From Nageia nagi (Eukaryota > Pinophyta), in the NCBI GenBank assembly GCA_050084985.1, contig JBITNC010000001.1, positions 16,492,001 to 16,556,000 of the forward strand: a stretch of 64,000 bases of DNA, written 5' to 3'. Position numbers and translations under genes: made by a program. The notes beneath the pieces were generated by a model. The model did not search any database and was not told where the DNA came from. It saw nothing but the letters and a program-made list of their open reading frames with translations. This document shows positions 40,934 to 52,740 of the stretch, in pieces. Numbering within the stretch: the first letter of the stretch is position 1; each line of letters starts with the position of its first letter.

Positions 40934-42725
40934 TGAAGAATTTGAGTTGTTGCAATGAACAAAAGAATTATCATGGCCAAATCTTAAGTAGTTGCAGTTA
41001 AACAAAGAGCAAGTCATAGTCAAACAGATTCATTATATGGATGAATGGAGTTTTTGTGATCAAGAATAGTGAAAATTTTGGATTACCATACTTTTAGGTT
41101 GATGACATCAATAAATGATTTTCCATAATGCAGGAAAGGTAAAAGGTAGAATACTACACTTTAGAATTGATGATGTCAACAAGTAGATTTTCATGATGTG
41201 ATGCTAGGAGGAAATAGGGTAATATCATAAATTTACAAGGATGACATCAACAAAATTATTATTATGGTGTAGCATAAAAAAAATAAGCAAAATGTTATGA
41301 TTTCCAAGCAATGAGATCAACAAGTATTCACTTGGACTATGATAAGGAAGAAATATGCTATTACCACATTTTTGGAGAGGTGATGTCAACAACAAGATTA
41401 TCGAAGTACAACATAATGAGAAATATATTGAATATCAAGCGTTAAGATAGATGATGTCAACACAAACTCAAAGAAAGCTCGATAAGGTAACAAGGCATTG
41501 AATTGCAAGCGATGAGAGAGATGATGTCAGCATGACTTGAATTGTTTTTTGAAGGCATAACATAATAAGAAATTGATTAACTATCATGTGATAAGAGTGA
41601 TGATATCAACACGGAGTGAGAAGGCTTTGTTAGGCATTGTAAGGTGTGGAATGACATGGCAAAGCATTAAAATACATCTTTTGATGAGCAAGGAAAGCTT
41701 TTAGGAAGGTTTAAACATGCTTTATCTTGAATATGAAGGTACACTAATGCTCTAAAGGGCCTATAAATATATTCAAATAAGTTCCAGAAGGGAAAGCTAG
41801 TTTGGATGTAATTCCACCAAAGAAAACCATGAAATTGGAGAGCTAAGTTGAATACTTAATGGTTATGACTTGTGTAAGACCCAAAAAAGGGAAATAAGAA
41901 TGCAAACTAGAATATCTTATGACTAAAATTATAAAATAAGAATTTGACTAATACACAAAAGCTAAAAATGCAGACTTAATGGTAAGAAATACCTCAAATG
42001 TTGAGTGATGCACAATCTCTCAACCACAGGAAGAGAAAGAAAATAAATTTTGCAAATCAGATAAAATAGTTTTTATTATATGTGTTAATTGACAACATAA
42101 CAATACAATAATCTCTCTTTTGTATCTCTTTCCGACTAGAGGGTTGCTAAGGGCATCCACAACCATTATAAAAGTGGTACCTTTGGACATCCATAAGACT
42201 ACATATGGAAAAGGAAAATAACCATACAAAGTGGTGCTAAGGGCATTCATAAGTATGCTTATAGATAAGGCAGTCAACCATTACATTGACTAAGGTCCAA
42301 GGTAGTAACTATGCATGGTGCCATGGGGCACTCATGGGATGTTACATAAACATTCACCAACAACATGAATAGTTAAAGCAAATGTAATCATATATAGAAA
42401 ATGCACTCTATAAACATGCATTTAATGATAAACTACCATGGAGGAATGAGTGAAGGAGAAATGGTGGAGTATTTCAAAAGGTAATTCTATGCATATTAGA
42501 GTGTTGATTGCAATTACAAAAGGGATGGTTGATCATGCTCACCTATGTTGGAGAAATTCATCCAAATTTGATGCAAATTTTTATGACCAATAGCTATAGG
42601 GAGGAGTATATGGACATAAATATCTCACCAACATGTTGTAAATTTACAAAATGGAGGATGCATATGTGGATGTCCACAGTCTTCACCTCTTCCAAATTAA
42701 TAAAGCATTACAACATTAATATGCA
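40934..42725 (-). repeat. Repeat R2, possible long LTR
   Basis: About 1.79 kb. 41044-42725 is homologous to R1 in the same orientation; the first 110 bp are missing from R1. Boundaries TG...CA (TGAAGAATTT / ATATGCA) and a PBS-like sequence next to 40934 suggest an LTR. No coding content. An alternative is a simple dispersed or tandemly duplicated repeat. Confidence 0.65.
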
Positions 42726-43169
42726 AAAAATTATTTTCTTTTAGTAGTCCCTTGTCAAATTTTGTTGTACTTGGTGGATATCCTTATCAAATGATTTTTA
42801 TTATTTTTGTATTTATTTTGAACATTATTTGGGTGCAATGATGATCAAACATCTGATTGTTGATCGAGATATCAATTAGAACTATTTGGTCAGACATATG
42901 TAGGTCAATTAGTAAATATAAAGTAGTACAATAGATCTCATCTCAAAGATTACGTGATCATTGATGATTTTAAAGTCCCTATGTATTCTCTAACTCGTAT
43001 TATTTGCTCTTTATGCTCATTAGCTTATTTTGTTTAATGATTCAAACTAGTAAAAATTATAAATTTTGAGAGGGAATATATACCATCTTGTTGAAGGGAG
43101 AATTTGCATCTATCATTTAGTTGCATCATCATTTTGGTTTCAACATTTCATTTAATCACATCATCCTAG
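42726..43169. other. Unclassified interval between R2 and Copia C
   Basis: AT-rich, no frame or repeat I can support. It ends with CCTAG, the target duplication of Copia C. Confidence 0.5.
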
Positions 43170-43672
43170 TGTTGGAATGTATAATGCATTATTGTAAAGG
43201 TTTTGTAATAATATTCTATGTAAGTTCACTAATAATTAAGGGTATCATTTGATACCTTAAGTATTTAAGTGAATATGATAATGTAACTTGTCCTAAACTC
43301 CATGTCATGAGCATGCCCCTTGGGTAAAAGGGAGTTGCATATCATGCCTTTGTACATTGGGTAAAAAGGTGATCCAAAGAGGGATTTTGGCCTATAAATA
43401 GAAGGCTCCCTCTTTATGATCACACATTAATTTTTGAAGTAAAGTTATGCTACAGGATAGAGTGTAGGAGATGAGATTAAGAGATTTGTAAGAGGTTCAT
43501 ATTTGTGAATGAAGTAAGATCTAATTAGTGGATGTATTCCTAGTTGGAGGAAGCACTTAATTTCTTGTGTCACTTTGTGATATTGTATTCTTTGAGTTAT
43601 TTATATGTGAGTTTGAGCTTTCATGAGATCTTGGTAGTGTAGGGTTGTTTATGTTATATTGCAATTCTCTCA
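43170..43672 (+). repeat. Copia C 5' LTR
   Basis: 503 bp, TGTTGGAATG...CTCTCA. TATA box TATAAATA at 43393-43400. It differs from the 3' LTR at only a small number of sites by eye, so this is the younger of the A/C pair. Confidence 0.93.
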
Positions 43673-43674
43673 TT

Positions 43675-43687
43675 TGGTATCAGAGCC
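43675..43687 (+). promoter_or_regulatory. Copia C primer binding site
   Basis: TGGTATCAGAGCC, an exact initiator tRNA-Met complement, two bases after the LTR. Confidence 0.9.
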
Positions 43688-44213
43688 CCTTGGAGGCACA
43701 TCTTCACATCTTTGGTTTGGAGACTCATCTTCAACTTGGAGGACTTCATTCTTCTCCCTTCATTGTGAGGTAAAAAAGTTTCAAAGGTATAACCTCTTTC
43801 ATTTGGTATAATCTCCTTCATTTAGATTACCAACATATTTTGTGTCATGTTAGTTTCTTTTTATATGACAAGAATTGCTTAAAATAGCAGTATATTATGA
43901 TGCAATTTTTTGCTAATATCTCTTACAATTAATTGCATTTTTTAATTTTTTTTTAAAATTTTGCATATATTTAGTATGGATATTTTGTATATATCAAAGG
44001 ATTTGAGTATAATCCTAGATATATTTTTTAATATATATATATACTAAAATTGGGGCTATATATATATATATATTTTTTTTTTTTTCAAAAATATATAATT
44101 TCCTTTTAAAAAAATTAAATTGGGAGGGTTTCTTAAGCAATCAAATTATAGTATATATTAATTAGAAAAAAAGAATTAAAAAAAAAAAAAAACTAATGTT
44201 GTGACTAAGTTTA
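43688..44213 (+). other. Copia C leader
   Basis: Non-coding leader, related in its first 80 bases to element D's leader (CTTGGAGG, CTTCA, CATTC words). Its end is composed of AT microsatellite and A/T runs (44027-44190). Confidence 0.6.
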
Positions 44214-44425
44214 TTGAGAAAATTTTGTGCTATGCATGGGCAGGCAAGTGATCAATTGAATGATTGCTTCCTTAAACCCTTCTGGTTTGTTAGGGTAGGC
44301 AAGTGGCCAACTAGGTGGGCAACTCTCCTTCCTTGCATGACATCTCTCACCAGGCCTCCACCATCTATGGCCTTTTTTTTCTCTCTTTGTCCATCATTGT
44401 TCCACAAACCCTGCATGGTTGTTGT
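44214..44425 (+). other. Foreign, GC-richer block in place of the Copia C gag N-terminus
   Basis: About 210 bp that does not match the gag of Copia A (927-1450) and is visibly richer in G and C than the element. It contains two related words, GGGCAGGCAAGTGATCAA and GTAGGCAAGTGGCCAA, and a CATCTATGGCC stretch. After it, gag resumes abruptly at DLSSLRIKHGETLNKK (about 44427). This looks like a deletion of the gag N-terminus filled by captured sequence of unknown origin. Confidence 0.6.
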
Positions 44426-44840
44426 GACCTTTCTAGCCTTCGCATCAAGCATGGGGAAACCCTTAACAAAAAGGTGTTGATTTCTTCTCCAAAGGATAAT
44501 AATGTTGCTCTAGGACCAACCAAAACTCCTTTTAATAATAAATTCAATCATCATAAGAAATCTTATCCTTCTTCCTCCAAAAAGTTTGAGAAAAGAAGAA
44601 ATGGTAACAACAAGAACATCAATAGCAACAGGAACAACAATAACAACAACCATTTCAAGCAAAGAGATGGAAAAGGCAAAGCAAACAATCCAATCCTAAA
44701 GCAAAGTTTGATGGTATTTGTAACTATTATGGCATCCAAGGTCATAAATAAATTGATTGCTACAAAAAGAAAAGAGAGGAAAAGAACAAAGGCAATGGAA
44801 ATGTAAAGAACTTCAAAGGAAAGAAGAATATTCAAGTTAG
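44426..44840 (+). pseudogene. gag: Copia C gag C-terminus with damaged zinc knuckle
   Basis: KHGETLNKKVLISSPKDNNVALG and a basic Asn/Lys-rich segment match Copia A residue by residue. A frame change is needed to read the knuckle at about 44710-44760: CNYYGIQGHK, a stop, then IDC. Here the second Cys is Tyr and a TAA follows. A Lys/Glu-rich end leads to the protease. Confidence 0.75.
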
Positions 44841-44847
44841 TTTTACT

Positions 44848-45420
44848 ATGATGCTCTACTCCATGTCTTACACTTTTTCATGTGATTGGATTGTTGACTT
44901 TAGTTGCACTAATCACCTATGTTTCAAAAGAGAAAAGTTTGAGAACTTTCACAAGTATAGAAAAGATGCAGTTGTGATAGGTGATAACTCTATCCTTGAA
45001 GTCCAAAGAATTGAAAGTGTGTTGATTCATGGGAAGGTTCTTAAAAATGTGCTCTATGTTCCTAAACTTAGGATGAACCTTCTCTCTATGATTCAAGTTG
45101 CAAGGAAAGGGTAATCTTTTGAGTTCGATTCTCAATCTTGTTGTATTAAGAAAATACTTAATATATTGGCTAAAGGATTAGTAAAAGATGATCTCTACAT
45201 TGTGTATCAAGTTCCAACAAAGATGTGTTTTGCTACAAATATGTGTTCTAGAGGCATTCTTTGGCACCATCATTTAGGCCACCATAACCATAAGAGTATT
45301 CAAGTCATGAAATACCAAGAACTTATGGAAGGTTTGACTTCAATTTCTCCTTCAATTGGTCTATGCGAGAAGTGCATTCTTGGCAAGATGCATAGGCAAA
45401 AGTTTGAAAAAGATAAGGCA
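44848..45420 (+). pseudogene. pro: Copia C protease and GAG-pre-integrase
   Basis: CDWIVDFSCTNHLCFKREKFE has the protease position D-S-G replaced by D-F-S (44885-44945). NVLYVPKLRMNLLSMIQVARKG follows, then a TAA at 45112. The next open piece (45166-45477) has the GAG-pre-integrase pattern LWHHHLGHHNHKS and the integrase zinc-binding CEKCILGKMHRQKF. The protease active site is lost, so the polyprotein could not be processed. Confidence 0.78.
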
Positions 45421-46245
45421 AAAAGAGCATCTCAACGTCTTCAACTTGTGCATTCAGATTTGATGGGTCCATTTTAGACTAAGTCACTTAAAGGAGCATC
45501 TTATGTCTTGACTTCATTGATGACTTTAGTAGGATGCCCTTTGGGTATCTACTTGAGCACAAGGATCAAATATTTGAAGAGTTTTAAGGATTTTAAGACC
45601 TTTTTTGAGAATTAAACTAACCTTAAAATCAAGATGTTGAGATCAAATAATGGGGGAGAATATAATAACATTGAGTTCAATGATAATTATGCTAAGTATG
45701 GAATCAAAAGGTAGTTTATGATTTCTTACATTCCTCATTAGAATGGTAATACTGAAAGAAAAAATAGGACAATTATGGAGATGGATAGATGCATGCTAGG
45801 TAATCTTCCTAGTTTCTTGTGGGGTGAAGCTATGAGCACTATTATTTACACCTTGAATAGGTGTCCCACAAAATCCATTTAGAGTAAAAATTCTTTTGAG
45901 ACATGGTCATGAAGAAAATGTAACATTTCTCATATTAGGATGTTTGGTTATCAAGCATTCTCCTGCATTATTTCTAAGAAAAGGAAGAAGTTGGACAAAA
46001 GGGCTAAAAAATGCATCTTTATGGGTTATGATAGTTAGCATAGAGGTTACAAGCTCTACTCTCTATCCTACAAAGTAGTGTTCATTTCAAGAGATGTCAA
46101 GTTCAATGAACTTTCCAAAGAATTTATTTCTAATGAGGATGTGGATGATCTAGAGGAATCTTCAGTTGCACCTAACCGGTTGGATATTGATGTAGTTAAG
46201 TCACCTCAAGAGCAAAATTCTCCAACATAAAGAGTAACAAGGAGC
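45421..46245 (+). pseudogene. int: Copia C integrase, broken
   Basis: RLQLVHSDLMGPF carries the first catalytic Asp, directly followed by a TAG at 45475. DDFSRMPFGYLLEHKDQIFE, LRSNNGGEYNN (second Asp changed to Asn, about 45640) and NTERKNRTIMEM (third catalytic Glu region) follow. A frameshift near 45510 and one near 45890 break it. The C-terminal FMGYDS block is at about 46018. Confidence 0.78.
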
Positions 46246-47000
46246 ATGACCTTGAACAAATCCTTATTTACCAAAATTGATAACAAGCATGAGCCCTCAT
46301 CTTTCAAAGATGCTTCTAAGCATGAGTGTTGGATGAATGCCTTAAAAGTTGAGTATGAGGCACTTATGAAAAATGAAACATGGGATTTGGTTCCTTATTC
46401 CAATGAGAAAAATGTGATTGGTAATAAGTGGATCTATAAGGTTAAGTATAATTCAATTGGGGATATTGAGAAATACAAGGTAAGGTTAGTAGCCAAAGGT
46501 TTTGCTCAAAAATACGATGTAGATTATAAAGAAACCTTTGCTCCCATGGCAAAGATGCCCACTATCAAAATTATCTTTGCTCTTTCTACAGCTCAAGGAT
46601 GGAAAGTTTTTCAACTTAACTTCAAGAGTTCATTTCTCAATGGTGACTTAGATGTGGAAATATTCTTGAATCAATGAGAAGGGTTTATTGTGGAAGGTAA
46701 AGGGTATTTTGTGTGTAAGCTAAAGAAGGTCATTGTATGGACTTATGCAAGCACCTAGAGCATGTTATAGGAAGATTTTTAGGTACCTTACAGACATTGG
46801 ATTGTCCAAGTGTTTTTTTTGAATCCGATCTATATGTGCTTAATCAAGAAAAAGACATGGTCTTGATTCTTCTTTATGTGGGTGATCTTTTGATTACTAG
46901 AAATATGATAAAATCATTCAAGAGTGCATATCCAAACTTAAGGCAACATTTGAAATGACTGATCTTGGTCTCTTGCTCTACTATCTTAGAATGCAAGTGT
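46246..47000 (+). pseudogene. rt: Copia C reverse transcriptase, active site YVGD
   Basis: 46246-46677 is a clean 143-codon stretch: ALKVEYEALMKNETWDLVP, NKWIYKVKYNSIGDIEKYKV, RLVAKGFAQKYDVDYKETFAP, then FKSSFLNGDLDVEIFLNQ and a TGA. After frameshifts, LILLYVGDLLI lies at 46863-46895; the first catalytic Asp codon of YVDD is GGT at 46881. It is more complete than Copia A but catalytically dead on sequence grounds. Confidence 0.85.
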
Positions 47001-47029
47001 ATATATCAAACATCTTATAGAAGTTTGGA

Positions 47030-47799
47030 ATGGAGGAGTGTAGATATGTTGTGATCCTAGTCTCTCATGGAATCACCATTTTTTTGAATTTCAACACTCA
47101 ATTGGTTGATGCTTTAGCTTACAAGCAATTAATTGGTAGTCTTTTGTATTTGACTATTTATAGGCCAGATATTGCCTTTGCAATGAATTTAATGGCACAA
47201 TTCATGCAAAAACCATATGTTGAGCACCTCAATGTTGTTAAACAAATCTTGAGGTATGTTGCAGGGACTAAGGATCTTGCTCTCAAGTATTCTAATTTAC
47301 CCTAATTTGTTCTCTTTAGATTCTCAAATTCTAACTATGGAAGAGATAGAGATGATAAAAAATCAACCTTTATGTATGTGTTTAACATTGGTTCAGGTTC
47401 TATCTCTTGGGCTTCCAAGAAGCAGCCTACTATTTCTCTTTCCACCATAGAAGCTAAATACCATGCCATGTCTATTGTAGCCAAGCAGCCATTTGGCTAA
47501 GGCATCTTCTAAAAGAAATTAGGTATGAGTAAGGTGGCTCATATTTGACTTCTTTAGATAATTAGTCAGTGATCTCTTTGGCTAAGAATCTTATATTCCA
47601 TCAGAGAACAAAACATGTGGAAATCCAAGCACATTTTATCAAGGAGAAGGTTCTTGATGGCATCATACACTTGGAGTATTGTCCATCCACCTTGAACTCT
47701 ATTGATTTGTTCACTAAGCCTCTTTCAAAAGCTCTATTCTATAAGCTTAAAAATGCTATTAGGTCAGTGAATTTGCCCTCAAAGGGGAGTGAAGTTTGA
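47030..47799 (+). pseudogene. rh: Copia C RNase H, broken
   Basis: ALAYKQLIGSLLYLTIYRPDIAFAMNLMAQFMQKPYVEHL (47110-47230) is open, continuing to KQILRYVAGTKDLALKYSNLP and a TAA. ISWASKKQPTISLSTIEAK (about 47400-47460) needs a frame change. 47569-47799 gives the C-terminal SLAKNLIFHQRTKHVEIQAHFIKEKVLDG...LFTKPLSKALFYKLK block, ending at SKGSEV and TGA. Confidence 0.83.
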
Positions 47800-48065
47800 A
47801 TTCTTATGTTGAATTCATGTTTATGATGACAACTTCACCCCTTGGAGGATTTTATGATGTATAGTGTTGATTTTTTTGTACACTGAAACTAGTTATGGTT
47901 AATGATTGTATTTAGCAAAGTAGTGAGTCTCAAACTAGATCTTTCTTACTTCACAAATATATAAAAAGTTCTCATCTCCGTTGTATCTATTTGGAGAAGA
48001 ATTATATTACTTTGTCTCTTCCTTCACTCTTATTTTCTTTATCCCAATATTGCATTAAGGGGGAG
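47800..48065 (+). other. Copia C 3' non-coding region and polypurine tract
   Basis: Non-coding; homologous to Copia A 4884-5593 but about 440 bp shorter, lacking A's 4980-5400 middle. ATTAAGGGGGAG at 48054-48065 is the PPT. Confidence 0.8.
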
Positions 48066-48567
48066 TGTTGGAATGTATAATGCATTATTGTAAAGGTTTT
48101 GTAATAATATTCTATGTAAGTTCATAATACTTAAGGGTATCATTTGATACCTTAAGTATTTAAGTGAATATGATAATGTAACTTGTTCTACACTCCATGT
48201 CATGAGCATGCCCCTTGGGTAAAAGGGAGTTGCATGTCATGCCTTTGTACATTGGGTAAAAGAGTGATCCAAAGAGTGATTTTGGCCTATAAATAGAAGG
48301 CTCCCTCTTTGTGATCACACACAAATTTATGGAGTAAAGTTATGCTATAGGATAGAGTGTAGGAGATGAGATTAGCAGATTTATAAGAGGTTCATATTTG
48401 TGAATAAAGTAAGATCTAGTTAGTAGATGTACTCCTAGTTGGAGGAAGCATTTAATCTCTTGTGTCACTTTGTGATATTGTCTTCTCTGAGTTATTTAGA
48501 TGTGAGTTTGAGCTTTTATGAGATCTTGGTAGTGTAGGGTTGTTTATGTTATATTGCAACTCTCTCA
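48066..48567 (+). repeat. Copia C 3' LTR
   Basis: 502 bp, TGTTGGAATG...CTCTCA, followed by CCTAG. TATA box at 48288-48295. Confidence 0.93.
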
Positions 48568-48741
48568 CCTAGGCTTATATTGGGGTACATGAACTTAATA
48601 CCCATGATCTTATCTACACTTGAACTTCATTCCCAAGGTAGTCTACTTTTCTTAAATGATTTACACCCATGGAGATTAAGCCTTAACCTTTTTAACACTT
48701 GACTATATTTATCTTTATGAAAACTAAACAAGAGAAAATTT

Positions 48742-49183
48742 TGTTGGAGATTTAAGTTTTGCAAATTTGCTATAATGAAATATTATCGTGTTTCATATGT
48801 TTGTGGAAATGCTATCGCATTTTTGCAACTTGCTTATTTCTAAAAATGCCATCACATTTCTAGATACCTAGTGTTTTTCATTAGAGTTTTTTGGCAGTTA
48901 TGATATTTAAGATATTTTCTTCAATTTTTCTTACTTACATAATGTTGTACGGTCTATTACTTCATAGGGACAATGAGAGACTATTTCATAACATGTTTGT
49001 AACTTCCATTTAGCTACTTTGGTTCATATTTTAATGGATTTATGTAAAAATCCATAACATTACTTTTCTATTTTGTAATCTTCATAAGATCAAATCAATT
49101 ACTCATTTAGGTCCTATATATTGTAGTTTGAATTTGCTAATTCAATCATATTGTTGTGTGCTTAATTATTTCTTATTCTCTCA
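48742..49183 (+). repeat. Copia H 5' LTR with adjacent PBS
   Basis: 442 bp, TGTTGGAGAT...TCTCTCA. TTAGCATCAGAGCTAG follows at 49186, a diverged initiator-Met PBS. By eye it is clearly more diverged from its partner than the Copia C LTRs are from each other, suggesting an older insertion. Confidence 0.9.
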
Positions 49184-49316
49184 TATTAGCATCAGAGCTA
49201 GTGGATATTAGTTGGATATGAAGATATTGTGGGTATCTTACAACAACTTAGTACGTTTTATAGAAAGTAATCCAAATAGGGTTGTATTATGTGTTGAGCT
49301 TATTAGAGTGAGATAG

Positions 49317-50200
49317 ATGGCTTTTGGAGTGAATTCTCTTCCCATACTAGAATTCAATGATAAAGATTACAAATATTGGGCATTGAAGATGAAGCATTTG
49401 CTCATAAGCAAGGGAGTGTGGGACATCATTGAATATGGCTATGTGGAACTAAATTGGGCCAAACTTCCTCAAGATAATAGGCTTCCTAAAAGAGAGGCTC
49501 ACAAAAAGAATTATTTTACCATATACCATCTCCAATATGCCTTGGAAAAGAGGTTGTTCCTAAGGATTGATAGTTGCAATACAACAAAGGATGCATGGAA
49601 GGTTTTGAGAGATGGGTTTCAAGGCAATGTCTAAGTGAAGCAAGTGAGGCTTTAGACCTTAAATATAGAGTTTAAAAATACAAAGGAAAAATAGGATGAT
49701 AAGGTTGGAGAGTATTGTGTAAGAGTGAAGACTTATTTCCAAATGATGGAGACACTTTTAGAGGAGATCAAAAATCCTATTGTAGTGAATAAAGTGTTAA
49801 GAAAACTTATTCTCAAATGCAGCCAAACCGTTATCATGTTTGAACACACAAAAAATCTAAGCATTATCAATATTGATCAACTCTTTGGTTCCTTAATGTC
49901 ACATGAGGAAAGGCTTGCTCCACTTTCCAATGTTGGGAGTGTGGAAGAGAAGACGTTTACTTCTAAATAAGGTGACACTAGCACTAGTGGTCAAGGGGAA
50001 GCTCAAGGTAGAGGAAGAGGTATATATTTTAGAGGAAGAGGAAGAGGAAGGAGAGGTGGATTCCAAGTTATATGAGGATTACAAAGAAGAGGTAGATGGG
50101 ATTCTCCAAGAGGTGACAAAAGAAACAAGCAATTTTACTATTGTAACAAGTATTCAAAATATGAGAGAGAATGTAGATTGAAGGCTTCTCAAGAAGGAGC
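49317..50200 (+). pseudogene. gag: Copia H gag, broken
   Basis: An ATG at 49317 starts MAFGVNSLPILEFNDKDYKYWALKMKHLL, the N-terminal domain of copia gags with its Y-W. It continues to TTKDAWKVLRDGFQGNV and a TAA at 49632. 49725-49970 continues as YFQMMETLLEEIKNP...EERLAPL. A Gly/Glu/Arg-rich linker (50000-50080) precedes a zinc-knuckle relic, CNKYSKYERECR (about 50135-50170), with the second Cys as Tyr and the His as Glu. Confidence 0.8.
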
Positions 50201-50229
50201 CCAAAGTGCCAACTATGGTAAGGAGGATG

Positions 50230-50840
50230 GATCCTCCACTTTGTTCTTATATTATACCCTCTTAGCCCAAAATATTGATGATACATAGATCCTTTACATT
50301 GGTTGCTCAAACTATATGACCAACAAGGGAGATTTGTTTTATGCCATGGATGACTCGAGATGAAAAAGTCATTCAAGTTAAAGGCATGGGAGCTATGTAG
50401 GTGTCTACATATGAAGGTAAAAGAGGATTAATGATGTATTTTTCATTCCAAATCTGAATAATAATTTGTTGAGTTTGGAGAAAATAATGGAAAAGAACTA
50501 CAAGCTTGTGTTTGAAGATAGAAAATGTATGATTTTTTATAAGAAAAAAGGGCATAAGCATGCCACCACTATTCCCATGTTAAGGAATATATTATTTCCT
50601 CTTAGATTTGGTGAGCAAAGCTCTAATTTTGTTAATGTTTCTATTTATGATAATATTTGGATTTGGAATTTGAGATATGGGCATGTAAACTTTGCAAGTT
50701 TGAGAAGCTTGATCTCCAATGGGATGGTGTATGGGCTGCCCAAGGTCCAAGAATATAAAGAAGTATGTCATATGTGCTATGGGAAAACATTCAAGATCAA
50801 GCTTCCCAAAAATTCAAGCATGAAGAGCCTCTTACCCCCT
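50230..50840 (+). pseudogene. pro: Copia H protease and GAG-pre-integrase
   Basis: YIGCSNYMTNKGDLF (about 50297-50340) stands where copia proteases have D-S-G-C-S-NHM, so the catalytic Asp is lost. FIPNLNNNLLSLEKIMEKNYKLVFED follows. 50640-50790 has the GAG-pre-integrase pattern IWNLRYGHVNFASLRSL and the VCHMCYGKTFKIKLPKN zinc-binding end. Confidence 0.75.
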
Positions 50841-51540
50841 CCAATTGGTGCATAGTGACATATGTGGGCCAATGCAAACTCCAAGTATTAGTAAAAGTCT
50901 TTATTTTCTTACTTTCATTGATGATTGTACAAGAATGTGTTGGATCTACTTTCTTAAACATAAGGATGAAGCTTTTGCATACTTGAAGGAGTTCAAGAAT
51001 AATGTTGAAAATCAAAATGGCTATTATTTGAAATTTTTATGAACAAATAGAGGGAGGATTTTTGTAGTAATGAATTCTTGCAATATTGAAAAGATTGTGG
51101 TGTGAGAAGTTAATTCATTGCTGCATACACTTCACAATCACATGGTATAGATGAACATAAGAACATAACTTTGGCTAATATGGCAAAAGCATTATCCAAA
51201 CTGAAGGTTTATCAATAGTTATTGGGCTAAAGCTATTAGGAAAATAATGTATATTTTGAATAGAATTCCAACCTCTAGTTTGGATGGCATAACATATTTT
51301 GAGGCATGGTATGATAAACAACCAAATGTGAATCATTTTATAGTATTTAGTTGCATGGGTTATGTGCATGTTACAAAGGAACATAGACAAAAAATAGATC
51401 CAAAGAGTGATCCTTACATATTTATTAGTTATTATGAAATAAGCAAAGCATATAGATTGTATAATCCCAAAACTCACAAAGTTGTTATTTCAAGAGATGT
51501 TATTTTTGATGAAGGGAGAGCATGGGGTCATAAAAAATAA
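50841..51540 (+). pseudogene. int: Copia H integrase, broken
   Basis: VHSDICGPMQTPSISKSLYF with the first catalytic Asp, then FIDDCTRMCWIYFLKHKDEAF (50845-51042). The middle, including the second Asp, is broken by stops at 51041-51240. IMYILNRIPTSSL and YIFISYYEISKAYRLYNPKTHKVVISRDV (51247-51540) form the C-terminal part. Confidence 0.8.
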
Positions 51541-51949
51541 CTTGTTGATGATGGATCCTTTAATGAAAGATCTTCAAATATACAATCTATTGTTCAAACC
51601 AAACAATAAAAATTCTATCTCAAAGCATGAAATAGTCCACAAAAACCCACACAAGTGTAGCCTAAAGATGTTACAAGTGATGGTGGTGCATCTCCAAATA
51701 AGAATGGTAAAGTAAGAGGTAATAGAACACTTGAAAATTATCCTTCTTCTCAAATGTTAGATCATAATTTTTCAAAGACAGTAACTAGAGAACAATCATA
51801 ATAAGTATATTAAGTAATTAAGAGGCTTGCAAATATCCATTTATATAGTGATGAGTTGGATGGTGAACCAAAGGGTGAATTGGCTAGTTTTGCATTGGTG
51901 ACTAGTGTTGATTTATAGCGTTCTTGTTTTGAAAATAGTTGTACTAATG

Positions 51950-52740
51950 ATGTTTGAATGAAGGCCATGGAAGAGGATATGTAGTCCATTGAGAAAAATG
52001 ATACATGGGAGCTAGTTGATCTTCCAATAGGCAAAAAGGTTGTAGGCTCTAAATGGATTTATAAAATCAAGTTTAATGTTGATCGCACCATTGAGAGGCA
52101 TAAGGCTAGGCTTGTGGAAAAAGGATTCACTAAGAGATATGATATATACTATGAAGAGGCCTTTGCCCTATAACTAGTTAAGAAACCATCAGAATGGTTC
52201 TCTCCATTGCTACTCACAAAGGTGAGAAGTTATACCCCTTGGATATCAAGAGTGCAATCTTGAATGAATACCTTGATGAAGAAGTTTTTGTTGCTTAGTC
52301 CTAAGGTTTAGAAAATAAAGGTAAAGATCATCATATTTATATGTTGGATAAGGCCTTGTATGGCTCAAGTAAAATCCATAGGCTTGGTTACTCATAGATA
52401 GATGGGTATTTCCATAATTTTAGGTTCATAAGAAGCAAAAGTGAACCAAATCTATATTATAAACATGATGGTACTAATATTTTCTTGATTTGCCTTTATG
52501 TTGATGATCTTATTTACATGGGTAGCAATTATAGAGTGAATTATTCTTTCAAAAAATCCATGATGCAAGAATTTGAAATGAAAAATCTTGGTATTATGCA
52601 CTATTTTCTTAGTTTGGAGGTATATCAAGATGATAAATAAAATTTTATTTCTCAAACCAAATATGCTACTAATTTGTTGCATAAGTTTGGCATGGATGAT
52701 TATACAAATGGTGTCACTCCCATTGCTCATGGAGACCACT
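51950..52740 (+). pseudogene. rt: Copia H reverse transcriptase, YVDD kept, broken
   Basis: MKAMEEDM, a stop, then SIEKNDTWELVDLPIGKK, VGSKWIYKIKFNVD and KARLVEKGFTKRYDI (51957-52140). Frameshifts follow. The active site YVDD is intact at 52497-52508, followed by LIYMGSN. It cannot be translated as one protein. Confidence 0.82.

Larger units (their letters stand above)
43170..48567 (+). mobile_element. Copia C: complete but inactive Ty1/copia element
   Basis: The LTRs (43170-43672, 48066-48567) are flanked by CCTAG (43165-43169, 48568-48572). An initiator-Met PBS and a PPT are intact. The order is gag (N-terminus replaced), protease, integrase, RT and RNase H. It is closely related to Copia A but less decayed: fewer stops, and frames up to 163 codons. 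It is inactive because of the gag replacement, frameshifts, and a YVGD in place of the RT active site YVDD. Confidence 0.93.
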
